DNA from: Bacteroidetes bacterium UBA4414
GTDB taxonomy: Bacteria > Bacteroidota > Bacteroidia > Chitinophagales > Chitinophagaceae
Assembly: GCA_002389765.1 (NCBI GenBank)
Contig: DGQM01000016.1
Span: 7,561-63,846, forward strand
Direction: 5' to 3'
Length of the DNA: 56,286 nt
Notes under the pieces: model-generated
Told to the model about the DNA's origin: nothing
The model's input: only the letters and a program-made list of their open reading frames with translations
Databases searched by the model: none
Program-made: the position numbers and the translations under genes
Shown here: piece by piece, positions 1 to 9,200 of the stretch
Layout of the letters: each line of letters opens with the position of its first letter
Position numbering within the stretch: the first letter of the stretch is position 1

Positions 1-400
1 TATTACTTGTGGTAACAGACGGTACCGTATTATCCGGTTCGCTGGTATTACCTGTTGCCGAAGTAGAACAAGACGGATGAAGAATACTATTAAGGCTTGC
101 TGCTACCTGGTGATTGTGCGCAGGCATTTGCAATGTAGTAATAACTTCAGATTCAGTACCTCCACTTTCTCCAAGTGAGTATGTAGATAAACCAGGACCG
201 GTTCCCGCCGCAATAGCTACACGTCCTTGCAGATTTGGCAATCCGAAAGTAACTCTGCCATCACCGCCAAAATTATTACCTAATATTGAGAACAAGGCCG
301 TGTTGCTCGCAATGCTTAATAACGAACCATTGCAGAATGACCAGTTTCTTGGAGCGAAAGTACCTCCAAACATACGTACTTCACCAATTGTACCTTCCAT
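1..400 (-). CDS. Phage tail-collar domain protein (MdpB-like), partial
   Basis: The reading frame starts at the ATG complementary to 398-400 and runs off the left edge, giving 133 residues without a stop. The N-terminus (MEGTIGEVRMFGGTFAP) and the blocks NGSLLSI, LGNNFGGDG and FGLPNLQGR match the tail-collar domain (Pfam Tail_collar) seen in the two paralogues just upstream. Such proteins resemble the tip/collar part of phage tail fibres and are annotated as 'phage tail protein' or 'microcystin-dependent protein' in many free-living bacteria; their cellular role is unclear. It is the third and most downstream of three tandem minus-strand copies, 43 bases after the second. The C-terminal half lies outside the window. 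Family assignment is secure, function is not. Confidence 0.85.
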   Translation of the reverse strand, partial: MEGTIGEVRMFGGTFAPRNWSFCNGSLLSIASNTALFSILGNNFGGDGRVTFGLPNLQGRVAIAAGTGPGLSTYSLGESGGTESEVITTLQMPAHNHQVAASLNSILHPSCSTSATGNTSEPDNTVPSVTTSN

Positions 401-443
401 AAAGAATACGTTTAAATATTTTTTAAATGTTTTTCGTGGTTAA

Positions 444-1019
444 TTAATTTCTTGAAGGGAAAATACCCTCAACACAAATAATGAAGTTCATACCAAGATA
501 AGGCTGCACATTATTGTGTGGTGTATTACCGCCAGACATGCTCATTGTAAACGTTGCCGAATATGTACCTGTACTAACACCCATTGCAGCACCGGTTGTA
601 GCAGTCGGGTTGTACATTGCCAAGCCGTTACTAGGTATTGCATAACCGGTATTTTCAGGCTCACTGGCAGAAGCCTCGTCGTTTGTTGCAGGTATCCCGG
701 CACTTGCTGTAATATTTTCAACAAGCATGTGTGTATGTCCCGGCATCTGATTAAGCGTAAGCATTTCATTTTCTACACCGGCTACTTCGCCCAGATAGTA
801 ATTACTACCTCCTAGCATTTGCCCTGTACCCACTGCTACTCTGCTTTGCAGATTAGGCAGTGCAAAGGTTGTCACACCATCTCCACCATATGTAGTACCC
901 AGCAAAGCATATAAAGCAGAGTACTCTGCAATAGATAAGAGTTGGCCATTACAGTACTGCCAATACATTGGTGCAAAAGTGCCACCAAATAAACGTATTT
1001 CACCCATTGTACCTTCCAT
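444..1019 (-). CDS. Phage tail-collar domain protein (MdpB-like)
   Basis: This 191-residue protein has a tail-collar domain at about residues 6-62, with NGQLLSI, LLGTTYGGDG and FALPNLQSR, and a C-terminal block HNNVQPYLGMNFIICVEG ending in IFPSRN. No signal peptide is visible. Length and layout are typical for the MdpB-like group. It lies between two paralogues with gaps of 43 and 32 bases, so the three are probably co-transcribed. The shared start (MEGT-GEIRLF) and shared end (IFPSRN) with the 189-residue copy indicate tandem duplication, while the middle (roughly residues 85-155) diverges, as expected for a variable tip region. No baseplate, sheath or tube genes are nearby, so this is not an obvious prophage remnant. 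Confidence 0.88.
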   Translation of the reverse strand: MEGTMGEIRLFGGTFAPMYWQYCNGQLLSIAEYSALYALLGTTYGGDGVTTFALPNLQSRVAVGTGQMLGGSNYYLGEVAGVENEMLTLNQMPGHTHMLVENITASAGIPATNDEASASEPENTGYAIPSNGLAMYNPTATTGAAMGVSTGTYSATFTMSMSGGNTPHNNVQPYLGMNFIICVEGIFPSRN

Positions 1020-1051
1020 AATGAATATTTTTATTTTTTTTGTTATAAAAG

Positions 1052-1621
1052 TTAGTTTCTAGATGGAAATATTCCATACTGACAGATAATGTAGTTGAGT
1101 GCTAAAAACGGCTGTCTGTTTTCATGTGGCTGTGTACCACCGGTAACTGTAGCAGATAGCGAACCACCCACATTAACAGGCGATGCTTTTAATGTGCTGT
1201 CAGGATTTGATTTGTACACGCTGAATCCGTTAACTATTGCAGGATAGTTATTAACCGGTGAGGTTAGGCTGGCTTCATCATTAGATGCGTGTATAGCTAT
1301 TGTACCGGATTGATTGGTAATCGTTACTGCGTGAGAATGTGAAGGCAGGTTTGGCAATAATAATGTAACATTTTCAGTACCTACCATTTCGCCAAGAAGA
1401 TAATTAGATGTGCCTTGCGATTGGCCGGAACTAACTGCTGTGCGGCCTCTGAAATCCGGCAGAGCGAAGGTAGTTCGTCCGTCACCACCATATGTTGTTC
1501 CTAAAATTGAAAACAATGCCTGATTTTGTGCTATACTCAGCAGTTGCCCCTGACACAATGCCCAATTTTTAGGGGCAAAATTTGGCGCAAATAATCGAAT
1601 TTCGCCGATTGTACCTTCCAT
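1052..1621 (-). CDS. Phage tail-collar domain protein (MdpB-like)
   Basis: This 189-residue protein is the first of the three tandem copies. It carries the same collar core (CQGQLLSI, ILGTTYGGDG, FALPDFRGR) and the same C-terminal block (NRQPFLALNYIICQYG, then IFPSRN). The start at 1621 aligns with the MEGT- start of both paralogues, which supports it over upstream alternatives. The 1622-1760 region before it is AT-rich and probably holds the promoter of the triplet. A strong terminator at 1767-1796 separates it from the dioxygenase/zincin operon read in the same direction. The molecular role of non-phage collar proteins is not established. Confidence 0.88.
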   Translation of the reverse strand: MEGTIGEIRLFAPNFAPKNWALCQGQLLSIAQNQALFSILGTTYGGDGRTTFALPDFRGRTAVSSGQSQGTSNYLLGEMVGTENVTLLLPNLPSHSHAVTITNQSGTIAIHASNDEASLTSPVNNYPAIVNGFSVYKSNPDSTLKASPVNVGGSLSATVTGGTQPHENRQPFLALNYIICQYGIFPSRN

Positions 1622-1766
1622 AAGTGAGATTTTTTTAAATGGTTATAAATGATTGAATGAATGATTACATGATGTTGTAAAATACAGTTATAGTCAATCC
1701 CTATTCTTGCCAACCTGATTATTGACATTAACTTAATACGGTTTAAAGGTAAAGTTAACATCTCAC

Positions 1767-1796
1767 AAAAAAACCCGTTATTAAACGGGTTTTTTT
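1767..1796 (-). terminator. Strong bidirectional-looking intrinsic terminator
   Basis: A perfect stem of 13 pairs is formed by the A-run plus CCCGTT (1767-1779) and its complement (1784-1796), with an ATTA loop and a T-run on either strand. It lies just downstream of the HEAGH-protein gene (minus strand) and upstream of the tail-collar triplet, so it probably ends the dioxygenase operon. Confidence 0.8.
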
Positions 1797-1826
1797 GTCA
1801 TTTTTTTTTTGTATAGCGATAAAACA

Positions 1827-2321
1827 TCAGGGGCGCAACCAAACTTTCATTTCAGGATACACACTTCCTAACTCACCATCTCCATTTCTTTTTTCCGTTG
1901 TCATACCAAACCACTGCAATAAACTAACGCCGAAATAATGACCTTTTGAAAAGTTTTCGATGATCGATTCGGAACCATTATGATAGCCATTGGAATGAAA
2001 CACTATTGCAGGATCTATATCAAGGTATTGTAATGCAGCCCAGCTCCATGCTATTGCAGCCATCTCTGCACCACCGGCTTCTAAATCCCCATTTACATTT
2101 GGGCTGGAAACACACGCCCTGTCTGTTGGCTTTAACACTGCAATATGTCCGGCCTCATGCAACAAATCACCTGGGCTTAACAATGTGCTCTCCTTATATA
2201 CTAAGCAACCATTTACAATGTCAACACCGGGCAAAAATGAATCTGCCCGAACTTCTCCTTCAATACAATTAATGCCAATTTCGTTAATGAATTTTTTTAT
2301 ACTGTCTAGTGTATTCGTCAT
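1827..2321 (-). CDS. Zincin-like protein with HEAGH motif
   Basis: This 164-residue soluble protein has a HEAGH sequence at residues 55-59, the HExxH zinc-protease signature, preceded by the helix GDLLHEAG. A following acidic/alanine-rich helix (GGAEMAAIAWSWAA) could supply the third metal ligand. The remainder is not a family I can name confidently; IrrE/ImmA-like metallopeptidases have a similar helix, but the match is only to the motif. It is the last gene of a three-gene minus-strand operon, 14 bases after the Asp/Asn hydroxylase-like gene and followed by the terminator at 1767-1796. There is no signal peptide, so it should act in the cytoplasm. Metal binding is likely; peptidase activity is an inference. 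Confidence 0.6.
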   Translation of the reverse strand: MTNTLDSIKKFINEIGINCIEGEVRADSFLPGVDIVNGCLVYKESTLLSPGDLLHEAGHIAVLKPTDRACVSSPNVNGDLEAGGAEMAAIAWSWAALQYLDIDPAIVFHSNGYHNGSESIIENFSKGHYFGVSLLQWFGMTTEKRNGDGELGSVYPEMKVWLRP

Positions 2322-2335
2322 GGTAAAAACTGTTA

Positions 2336-3040
2336 CTAATTATCTAATTCTGATTCCATTTTAGATGCAAGCTGAAACGCCACTTCAGTTCCCTGACGTT
2401 TCAATTCATCAATTATCCTCTTCCTTTGATCAATGGAAAACATGTCCGGAACAGATATTCTCTTTATTATGCCCGATTCATTATCAGATATTACATTTTG
2501 CAACCATGGGTTTACAATACAATCTATTACTAAATGTATCCTGTCAGTGTTTCCGTTATTAGCAAGGCTATGCTTCAGCTCAAAATTTATATACCAACAT
2601 TCTCCCTCGCGCAGATGTAAAGCCTCGTCATCTACATAAAAATCAACACCGTCATTTGTTTTCAAAGGAATATGTATTCTTACCTCTCCTTGTTCAAAAG
2701 CTAAGCCGGCATCTGTATGTGCCTTAACTATAGCACCGGGCCTTAAATTCAATATACGAACAACTGTTTTTTCACATTTAAGACTATCAATTACCGATTT
2801 TATCGTAGGACACAGCGCTAGTAATGGGGTATCAGCATACACAGTATTTATGTCAAACGATGCCAATGCATTTTCAGCACTACCGTTTGACGACCTTAAA
2901 GGTATAGCCTTCCATTCTCCACTGTAGTCTTGTGTATTGTAGTGCATCAACCACTTGTCTTGCAATATGGCTACTTCGTCCAACATTGCTGCAGTATCAA
3001 ACTTGAAGGGCAGCAAACAGTATTTTATTATTGTCTTCAT
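2336..3040 (-). CDS. Aspartyl/asparaginyl beta-hydroxylase-like dioxygenase
   Basis: This 234-residue protein resembles the Asp_Arg_Hydrox family of Fe(II)/2-oxoglutarate dioxygenases. A double-stranded beta-helix core is recognisable from NLRPGAIVKAHTDAGL through EVRIHIPL, GECWYINFELKHSLAN and DRIHLVIDC. Likely iron ligands are H108 and D110 (the HTD motif) and H157, with R167 as a candidate 2-oxoglutarate anchor. The last 50 residues form an extra helical tail. Members hydroxylate protein or small-molecule aspartate/asparagine-type substrates; the target here is unknown. The gene follows a PKHD-type dioxygenase by 18 bases and precedes the HEAGH protein by 14, so the three are almost certainly one transcript. 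Confidence 0.82.
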   Translation of the reverse strand: MKTIIKYCLLPFKFDTAAMLDEVAILQDKWLMHYNTQDYSGEWKAIPLRSSNGSAENALASFDINTVYADTPLLALCPTIKSVIDSLKCEKTVVRILNLRPGAIVKAHTDAGLAFEQGEVRIHIPLKTNDGVDFYVDDEALHLREGECWYINFELKHSLANNGNTDRIHLVIDCIVNPWLQNVISDNESGIIKRISVPDMFSIDQRKRIIDELKRQGTEVAFQLASKMESELDN

Positions 3041-3058
3041 GGCATTATAAAGTTATAA

Positions 3059-3751
3059 TTATAAATCAGTCCACATACGCATCAGGTTACTGTACACCTG
3101 TAGCAACATAAGATTATCAACACCAGTAAGATCTTTAGACGCTATAGACTCCTGTATTGTTTTGAGCTGAAATAACAACTCTCGTTTCTCTGTATCCTTT
3201 ACAAGCGATTGCATCCAGGTAACACAAGCAATACGCTCTCCTTCAGTTACCGGATTCACACAATGCAGCTTTGTGGTAGGGTAAATTACAGCATCTCCTT
3301 TATTCATTTTATACTGTACAAAGCCTGAAGGTGTATGAATAACTAACTCGCCGCCTTTGTAGGTAGAGGGGTCTGAAAGAAAGACCGTTATACTCAAATC
3401 AACACGTATAGTATAGTCTATTGTCATTACCGGGCTATCTGTATGCCAACCGTATTCCATACCATTATTATACTTACTTATAATGGGTGGTAAAATGTTT
3501 TTGGGCATAACACCTGATTGAATTATTGGATTACTTGCAATCGCCGTAAAAACCATTTGCTGTAGTTGTCGCTTAGATGCGCTGTCTTGCGTCGTTGCCT
3601 GCAAGTTATTTTTCAACTCTTTTGCAGCACCGGTAGCAGTATTTTTACCATTTTCAAAAGGTATCTGTGAAATAAGCAAATCAATCTGCGCTAGTTGATC
3701 AGGCTTTAAGAGCTGGTTAATTTCGATGATGGAAGAAGGTATTTGTATCAT
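3059..3751 (-). CDS. PKHD-type Fe(II)/2-oxoglutarate hydroxylase (PiuC/YbiX-like)
   Basis: This 230-residue protein matches the PiuC/YbiX family. The iron-binding HxD is H103/D105 in GWHTDSPV, the distal histidine is H163 in TTKLHCVNPV, and R173 in GERIACVTW fits the 2-oxoglutarate-binding arginine. The KGGELVI and GDAVIYP strands are characteristic of the jelly-roll core. Family members are often associated with TonB-dependent iron uptake, but here no receptor is adjacent; instead it heads an operon with a second dioxygenase and a zincin-like protein. No signal peptide is present. Family identity is firm; the substrate is unknown. Confidence 0.88.
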   Translation of the reverse strand: MIQIPSSIIEINQLLKPDQLAQIDLLISQIPFENGKNTATGAAKELKNNLQATTQDSASKRQLQQMVFTAIASNPIIQSGVMPKNILPPIISKYNNGMEYGWHTDSPVMTIDYTIRVDLSITVFLSDPSTYKGGELVIHTPSGFVQYKMNKGDAVIYPTTKLHCVNPVTEGERIACVTWMQSLVKDTEKRELLFQLKTIQESIASKDLTGVDNLMLLQVYSNLMRMWTDL

Positions 3752-3805
3752 GTGATATTTTTTGAGTACGCAGGAAAGATAGAATAATTCTATTTACAAG
3801 AACAA

Positions 3806-3842
3806 TAATCGTCTAATACGATATAAAACTATCAGACGATTA
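3806..3842. repeat. 9-bp inverted repeat upstream of the dioxygenase operon
   Basis: TAATCGTCT (3806-3814) and AGACGATTA (3834-3842) are perfect complements separated by 19 bases. The repeat lies about 55-90 bases upstream of the PiuC-like start and could be an operator or part of a terminator. No U-run follows it. Function unproven. Confidence 0.35.
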
Positions 3843-3903
3843 ATAATTACGAATACAAAACTGTTCGATGCCAGCCCCTCTTTCTCCGCAACATAAAAAA
3901 GAT

Positions 3904-3929
3904 AAAGCCTGCAAGTGAGTGCAGGCTTT
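3904..3929 (-). terminator. Intrinsic terminator after the small membrane protein gene
   Basis: AAAGCCTGCA (3904-3913) pairs with TGCAGGCTTT (3920-3929) around a 6-base loop. On the minus strand it directly follows the stop codon at 3931-3933 and is followed by TATC and a T-run, as expected for a terminator of the 62-residue gene. Confidence 0.7.
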
Positions 3930-3930
3930 A

Positions 3931-4119
3931 TTATTTAGATACTTTCTTCCTGTTTTTGATGAGCACATAAACAGAGAATAAAAATACGACCATATAAATA
4001 ATAGCCAATGGTATATTCTTAATGCTGAACGTGTCAAAATTGAACTGCTTGTATAGTGCAACGCCTACAATGATGGCTACAATTCTTAAAACAAATATCG
4101 GTGCTTTATTGGTTTCCAT
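3931..4119 (-). CDS. Small two-helix membrane protein, unknown
   Basis: This 62-residue protein has two hydrophobic helices (about residues 7-22 and 35-53) separated by a short polar loop and ends in a basic tail (KNRKKVSK), which by the positive-inside rule would be cytoplasmic. I do not recognise a family. A terminator sits immediately behind the stop, supporting that it is a genuine transcription unit; an overlapping frame at 3840-4061 has no such support. It lies 45 bases downstream of a lipoprotein gene on the same strand and might be co-transcribed with it. Confidence 0.6.
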   Translation of the reverse strand: METNKAPIFVLRIVAIIVGVALYKQFNFDTFSIKNIPLAIIYMVVFLFSVYVLIKNRKKVSK

Positions 4120-4164
4120 GTTTATCCTTAAATACTACAAACAGATTACAGAATCTATAAAAAA

Positions 4165-4593
4165 CTACTTCCAGTTCACATCAAACTTACCATCAGTTAT
4201 CATCACGCTGTCAATTGTCTGGAAATAGAACGTACCTTTTGCACTTTTATCGCCTGTGCTGATGATTTCTATCTCACCACTAATAGAAGCATGTGAATCT
4301 GAATTAGTATATCTGGCATTATTATACCTACCATCGAAAGTATACTTACCTGCCCCCTTGTAGTTACCGATATTTATATTCAGCGACTCATCATCAGACA
4401 TCTGCGAACCACTCATAAGAAACGCATTATCTGTAACACCTACACTCACAGTACCCGCCGTATATGTTCTACCTTTTACGGTACAGGAAAGCGAGCCTTC
4501 GGTAGCTGCTTTATTTATTGTTTCTTCAAACTTTTTACAACCACTTACAGCCAATAGGGCTAGTGACAATACTATAGGTACTAATTTTTTCAT
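4165..4593 (-). CDS. Lipoprotein, unknown function
   Basis: From the ATG at 4593 this encodes 142 residues starting MKKLVPIVLSLALLAVSGCKK, a type II signal peptide with lipobox AVSGC (Cys19), so it should be an anchored envelope lipoprotein. An earlier TTG-initiated reading would place polar residues before the signal and is less likely. The mature part looks beta-strand rich (GTVSVGVTD, KYTFDGRYN, SISGEIEIIST, GTFYFQT), similar in style to small lipoproteins common in Bacteroidota, with no catalytic motif. It lies 56 bases downstream of the flavoprotein gene on the same strand. Confidence 0.72.
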   Translation of the reverse strand: MKKLVPIVLSLALLAVSGCKKFEETINKAATEGSLSCTVKGRTYTAGTVSVGVTDNAFLMSGSQMSDDESLNINIGNYKGAGKYTFDGRYNNARYTNSDSHASISGEIEIISTGDKSAKGTFYFQTIDSVMITDGKFDVNWK

Positions 4594-4649
4594 TTTGATG
4601 TTATTTGCATGCAATGATATAAAAAAATACTAAAGAGTAAAACACTCCA

Positions 4650-6119
4650 TCACCCCACCCTCACACTCTGCGGGTGCCTTATCACATCGTCTGCATCATA
4701 TTTCTTTTTAATGGCTTGCAGGCGTTTGTAGTTATCGCCATAGTAGGCATGCTCCCAATCATTAAACTCAGCGCTGCAATAGTTTACGTATTGTGTATTG
4801 ATGCCGCTCTGCCATGTCAGCTTCAGTACTTCTGTAGTACATACCGCCGTACGCTCATGTTGTGCAGGTGTAGTGCTGTAAGCCTGTATCTCAGATACAA
4901 ACTCATATTGCCTGTGCGGAAAGCAAGAGCCTTTTTCAGCAGCAGCATCGCGCACCTTACCACCCAATGTATTCACTTGGTATATCATACCCGGTGTTGC
5001 CACCACTTTGGCCAATGCTTCTTTTATAAACGGCTCCACATCTGCATAGTCCCTAAAAAAACCTGCCGATGAATTGCGGAAATACAATGGTTTACCTACA
5101 CCATAGTAATTGCGCAGCATGTGTTGCAAATCTCCCCTGCTACTGCTTCTGAACTGGTCCATAACACCTGCCAGCTCTTTCAGCAATTCCTGAAAAGCAG
5201 TACTGTGTTCACCATAGTTCGTTATCAATATATTCAGTGTACTGCCATTCAGCACATAGCCAGAGAAACACTCGGCTGGCAGCTTCGCTGTTACTTCCAT
5301 CCACTTTTGCAGTATAGATGCTGCACGTTCCGCATCCAGCTTACGCGCTTTCAGGTAGTGCGCCTGTAGTGTCTTCGGTGCCTCGTGTGTGCGGTACACC
5401 ATCTCCGTCACTATGCCAAAGTTGCCAGTACCACCACCACGCAGCGCCCACAACAATTCTTCATCATCTTTAGTCGATACGATATTACCATTCCCATCTA
5501 CCATCGTAGCTTCCAGCAAGTGGTCGCAGGTAAGCCCATGCTTGCGAGAGAATATGCCATAACCACCACCCAGCGTTAGCCCACCCAATGCCACAGTAGC
5601 GCAAGAGCCGGCTGGGAGTATAACACCCTTTGGCAATATCTCATCATATACATGGCTCAGCAAACAACCCGGCCCTGCTTTTATTTTGCCATCTTCCAGC
5701 CATTCAATCTTATTCATCATAGACAGGTTTATCACCATCCCGTCATCATTGCACGAATACCCCTCCATACAATGCCCGCCACTCTTTACCGCCACAGGCA
5801 ATCCCTTAGCTTTGGCATAGCGCACTGCCTCTGCAACATCTTCAGTAGTCTTACACCGTGCTATTATCAGTGGGTGTTTATCTATACGTGTATTAAAACC
5901 CTTGCGCAGCGCGTCATAGCGGGCATCGGTTTTATCAATCATTTCGACAGCAGGCTTGTCTGCCGCTTTATCAGGTACATTGGCAGGTGCAGCCTTTGCC
6001 TTTGTAGTATCAGTTCCTTTGTGTTCACTGCCACCATCCATACCACAGGCTGCCAGCCAGAGGGCTACACTTGTGCCTGCACTCATTTGTATAAACTGCT
6101 TACGGTTATACTTTTTCAT
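4650..6119 (-). CDS. BBE-like FAD-dependent oxidase, exported lipoprotein
   Basis: This 489-residue protein is an FAD-linked oxidase of the berberine-bridge/6-hydroxynicotine oxidase type: a PCMH FAD-binding domain at roughly 65-235 and a C-terminal BBE segment (TQYVNYCSAEFNDWEHAYYG). H116 in KSGGHCMEG and C173 in AGSCATVALGG are at the places where this family attaches FAD bicovalently. The start at 6119 gives the leader MKKYNRKQFIQMSAG, Tat-like (NRKQF), with lipobox LAAC (Cys25). A folded flavoprotein exported by Tat and lipid-anchored is plausible. Substrate unknown; family members oxidise sugars, alkaloids or phenolics. It is divergent from the amidohydrolase gene with a 123-base gap. 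Confidence 0.85.
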   Translation of the reverse strand: MKKYNRKQFIQMSAGTSVALWLAACGMDGGSEHKGTDTTKAKAAPANVPDKAADKPAVEMIDKTDARYDALRKGFNTRIDKHPLIIARCKTTEDVAEAVRYAKAKGLPVAVKSGGHCMEGYSCNDDGMVINLSMMNKIEWLEDGKIKAGPGCLLSHVYDEILPKGVILPAGSCATVALGGLTLGGGYGIFSRKHGLTCDHLLEATMVDGNGNIVSTKDDEELLWALRGGGTGNFGIVTEMVYRTHEAPKTLQAHYLKARKLDAERAASILQKWMEVTAKLPAECFSGYVLNGSTLNILITNYGEHSTAFQELLKELAGVMDQFRSSSRGDLQHMLRNYYGVGKPLYFRNSSAGFFRDYADVEPFIKEALAKVVATPGMIYQVNTLGGKVRDAAAEKGSCFPHRQYEFVSEIQAYSTTPAQHERTAVCTTEVLKLTWQSGINTQYVNYCSAEFNDWEHAYYGDNYKRLQAIKKKYDADDVIRHPQSVRVG

Positions 6120-6242
6120 AATTGTATGTACTATCCTACTAAATATACAGCTATTCCGCACACCATCTCACCCATCCTTTCACCCTTTACAGAGTTTCTT
6201 TCCCATGCTTGCTTTATTATCTTTAAGCAAAATCATATTTGT

Positions 6243-9200
6243 ATGACCTTCAAAAAATTGCTGGCGGCATTGCTGATACTACCTGTATGCACACAGGCCG
6301 GCGATAAAAAGAAATGGGATGTTGAAAATCCCGGTGGCCCGCAAAAAGAAGTAGCCTTTACGGTAAATGAAGGCACTTGGCTGAACGTTGACATCTCTCC
6401 CGATGGCAAAGACATTGTGTTCGACCTGCTGGGCGATATATACATCTTACCCGCTACTGGCGGCAAAGCCAAAGTGCTGCGCCAGGGCAAAGCAATAGAA
6501 GTGCAACCACGCTTCAGCCCCGATGGCAAAAAGATATCTTTCACTTCCGATGCAGGTGGTGGCGATAATATATGGATCATGAATCGCGATGGCAGCAATG
6601 CCAAGCAGATAACCAAAGAGAACTTTCGCTTGCTGAATAATGCAGTGTGGACGCCCGATGGTAAATACATAGTAGCCCGTAAACACTTTACATCTACCCG
6701 TTCATTAGGCGCGGGCGAAATGTGGATGTATCATACAAACGGTGGCAACGGCCTGCAACTCACTGTAAAGAAAAACGACCAGCAGGATGTAAACGAACCA
6801 TGTGTATCTCCCGACGGACGCTATGTGTACTATAGCGAAGACATGTATCCCGGTGGCTACTTTCAGTACAACAAAAATCCGAATGAACAGATATTCGTTA
6901 TCAAGCGTTTCGACCGTGAGAAAGGTACCAATGAAACGGTAACAGGAGGACCGGGCGGTGCAGTTCGTCCGCAGGTATCGCACAGTGGCAAACTGCTGGC
7001 ATTTGTAAAAAGGGTACGTACAAAGAGTGTACTCTACCTGCGCAACCTGAAAACAGGCGAAGAATGGCCTGTTTACAACAACCTGTCTAAAGACCAGCAG
7101 GAAGCATGGTCTACATTCGGCCTCTACACTGGCTTTGCATGGACACCCGATGATAATCACATCATTATATGGGCAGGTGGCAAAATCAGAAAGGTAGATG
7201 TGAACAAACCCAACACAGCTACAGATATTCCTTTTACCTGCGATGTAAAACAGAAGATATCAGAAACCGTACGCTTTGCACAAGACATGAATCCCGACAG
7301 ATTCAATGTTCATGTAATCAGACATGCAACCACATCGCCCGATGGTAAATGGCTTGTGTTCAGTGCACTGGGGCATATCTACAAAAAGGCATTGCCCGAT
7401 GGCAAGCCTACACGCATCACCGACAGCAAAGAGTATGAATACGAACCATCATTCTCCCCCGACGGTAAGAGCCTTGTATATGTATCGTGGAACGACAGCA
7501 CAAGTGCAAGCATCTGCAAAGCAAACATAGCAAGCGGTAGTTATCAAAAGCTCAACAACAAGAAAGGTATCTTCCGCACTCCGTCATTCTCTCACGATGG
7601 TAAATGGATTGTGTACGAACGCGAAAACAGCAGCAATACACTCGGCCCGGCATACACTGCAAAACCGGGCATCTACATGATGGCGGCAAACGGTGGAAAA
7701 GAAACTTTTATAACAGACAAAGGAGAAAAACCTGCTTTTAGCAAGAATGATAAATCTATATACTACAGTGCAGGCGGCGGACTTAACAAGACTTTCAACA
7801 GTTGCAATATTGATGGCAATGAAGAGAAGACTATCTTCAAAAGTACTTATGGCAGTCAATTCACCGTATCGCAAGATGGCGATTGGGTAGCTTATGTAAA
7901 TCTGCATCAGGTTTATATTGCCGCATTCCCCTATACAGGTCGCCCTATTACTTTAGGTAGCGATTCGGCAGACTTCCCTGTAAGGCGTGTTTCTAAAGAT
8001 GCGGGCTACAACCTTCACTGGAGCAACAATGGCAAGAAACTACACTACACACTGGATGACCAATACTACACCATCAACCTGCAAGACCTCTTTCAGTTTG
8101 TTGGTGGCAAACCCGATTCTACATTCAGCATACCTGCACAAGGCATAGCTATAAACCTTACAGCAAAAACAGATAAGCCCAAAGGCCTAATCGCATTTAC
8201 CAATGCACGCATCATCACCATGGACGATGCAGGCGTGATTGATAATGGCACCATCATAGTAGATGGCAATACCATCAAAGCCATCGGCAAATCTGCAGAT
8301 GTATCAATACCAACAAACGCAAAGAAGATAGATTGTAATGGCAAAACCATCATGCCGGGCTTTATTGACGCACATGCACACGCAGGGCATTTCAATAGTG
8401 GCATCATCCCCGAAAAGCATTGGCCATACTATGCCAACCTTGCTTATGGTGTTACTACCATGCACGATCCTTCTGCCAACAGTGAGTTTGTGTTTGCACA
8501 AAGTGAGCTGGTAAAAGCGGGTAAGATGGTAGGCCCACGTGTATATTCTACAGGTACTATCCTCTATGGTGCCGATGGCGACTTCAAAGCAGTCATCAAT
8601 AATTACGATGATGCAAAGAGTGCATTGTTGCGTACAAAGGCATTTGGTGCTTTTAGCGTAAAGAGCTACAACCAGCCGCGCCGCGAGCAAAGGCAAATGG
8701 TAATAGAGGCCGCCCGCGAACTGAAGATGGAAGTGGTACCTGAGGGTGGCTCTTTCTTCTACCACAACCTGAGCATGATACTGGATGGACACACAACCAT
8801 AGAACACAATATACCAATAGCACCACTCTACGATGATGTAATACAACTATGGAAGCGTGCAGGCACAGCCAATACACCAACTCTCATCGTTAGCTATGGT
8901 GGCCTATCAGGCGAATACTATTGGTATCAACATACCAACGTATGGGAGAAGGAAAGGCTACTACGCTACACACCACGCCCTGTTATAGATACCCGCAGCA
9001 GACACCGCATCATGGCACCTGAAGAGGAGTATGAGAACGGGCACATACTGGTATCTAAAAGCCTGAAGAAGCTGAACGATGCCGGTGTTACCATCAACAT
9101 GGGCGCACACGGACAGATACAGGGCATTGGTGCCCACTGGGAAATATGGATGATGGCACAAGGTGGCATGACGCCTATGGAAGCATTGCGCACAGCCACT

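Noticed and set aside
1..1621. Prophage or contractile injection system based on the tail-collar genes
   Set aside because: No sheath, tube, baseplate, terminase large subunit, portal or lysis genes in the neighbourhood; such collar proteins are common outside phages.
3840..4061. 73-residue minus-strand frame overlapping the small membrane protein
   Set aside because: It runs through the terminator at 3904-3929 and competes with a better-supported two-helix protein.
5652..6242. In-frame upstream extension of the amidohydrolase reading frame
   Set aside because: It is antisense to the flavoprotein coding region and gives no signal peptide; the ATG at 6243 does.
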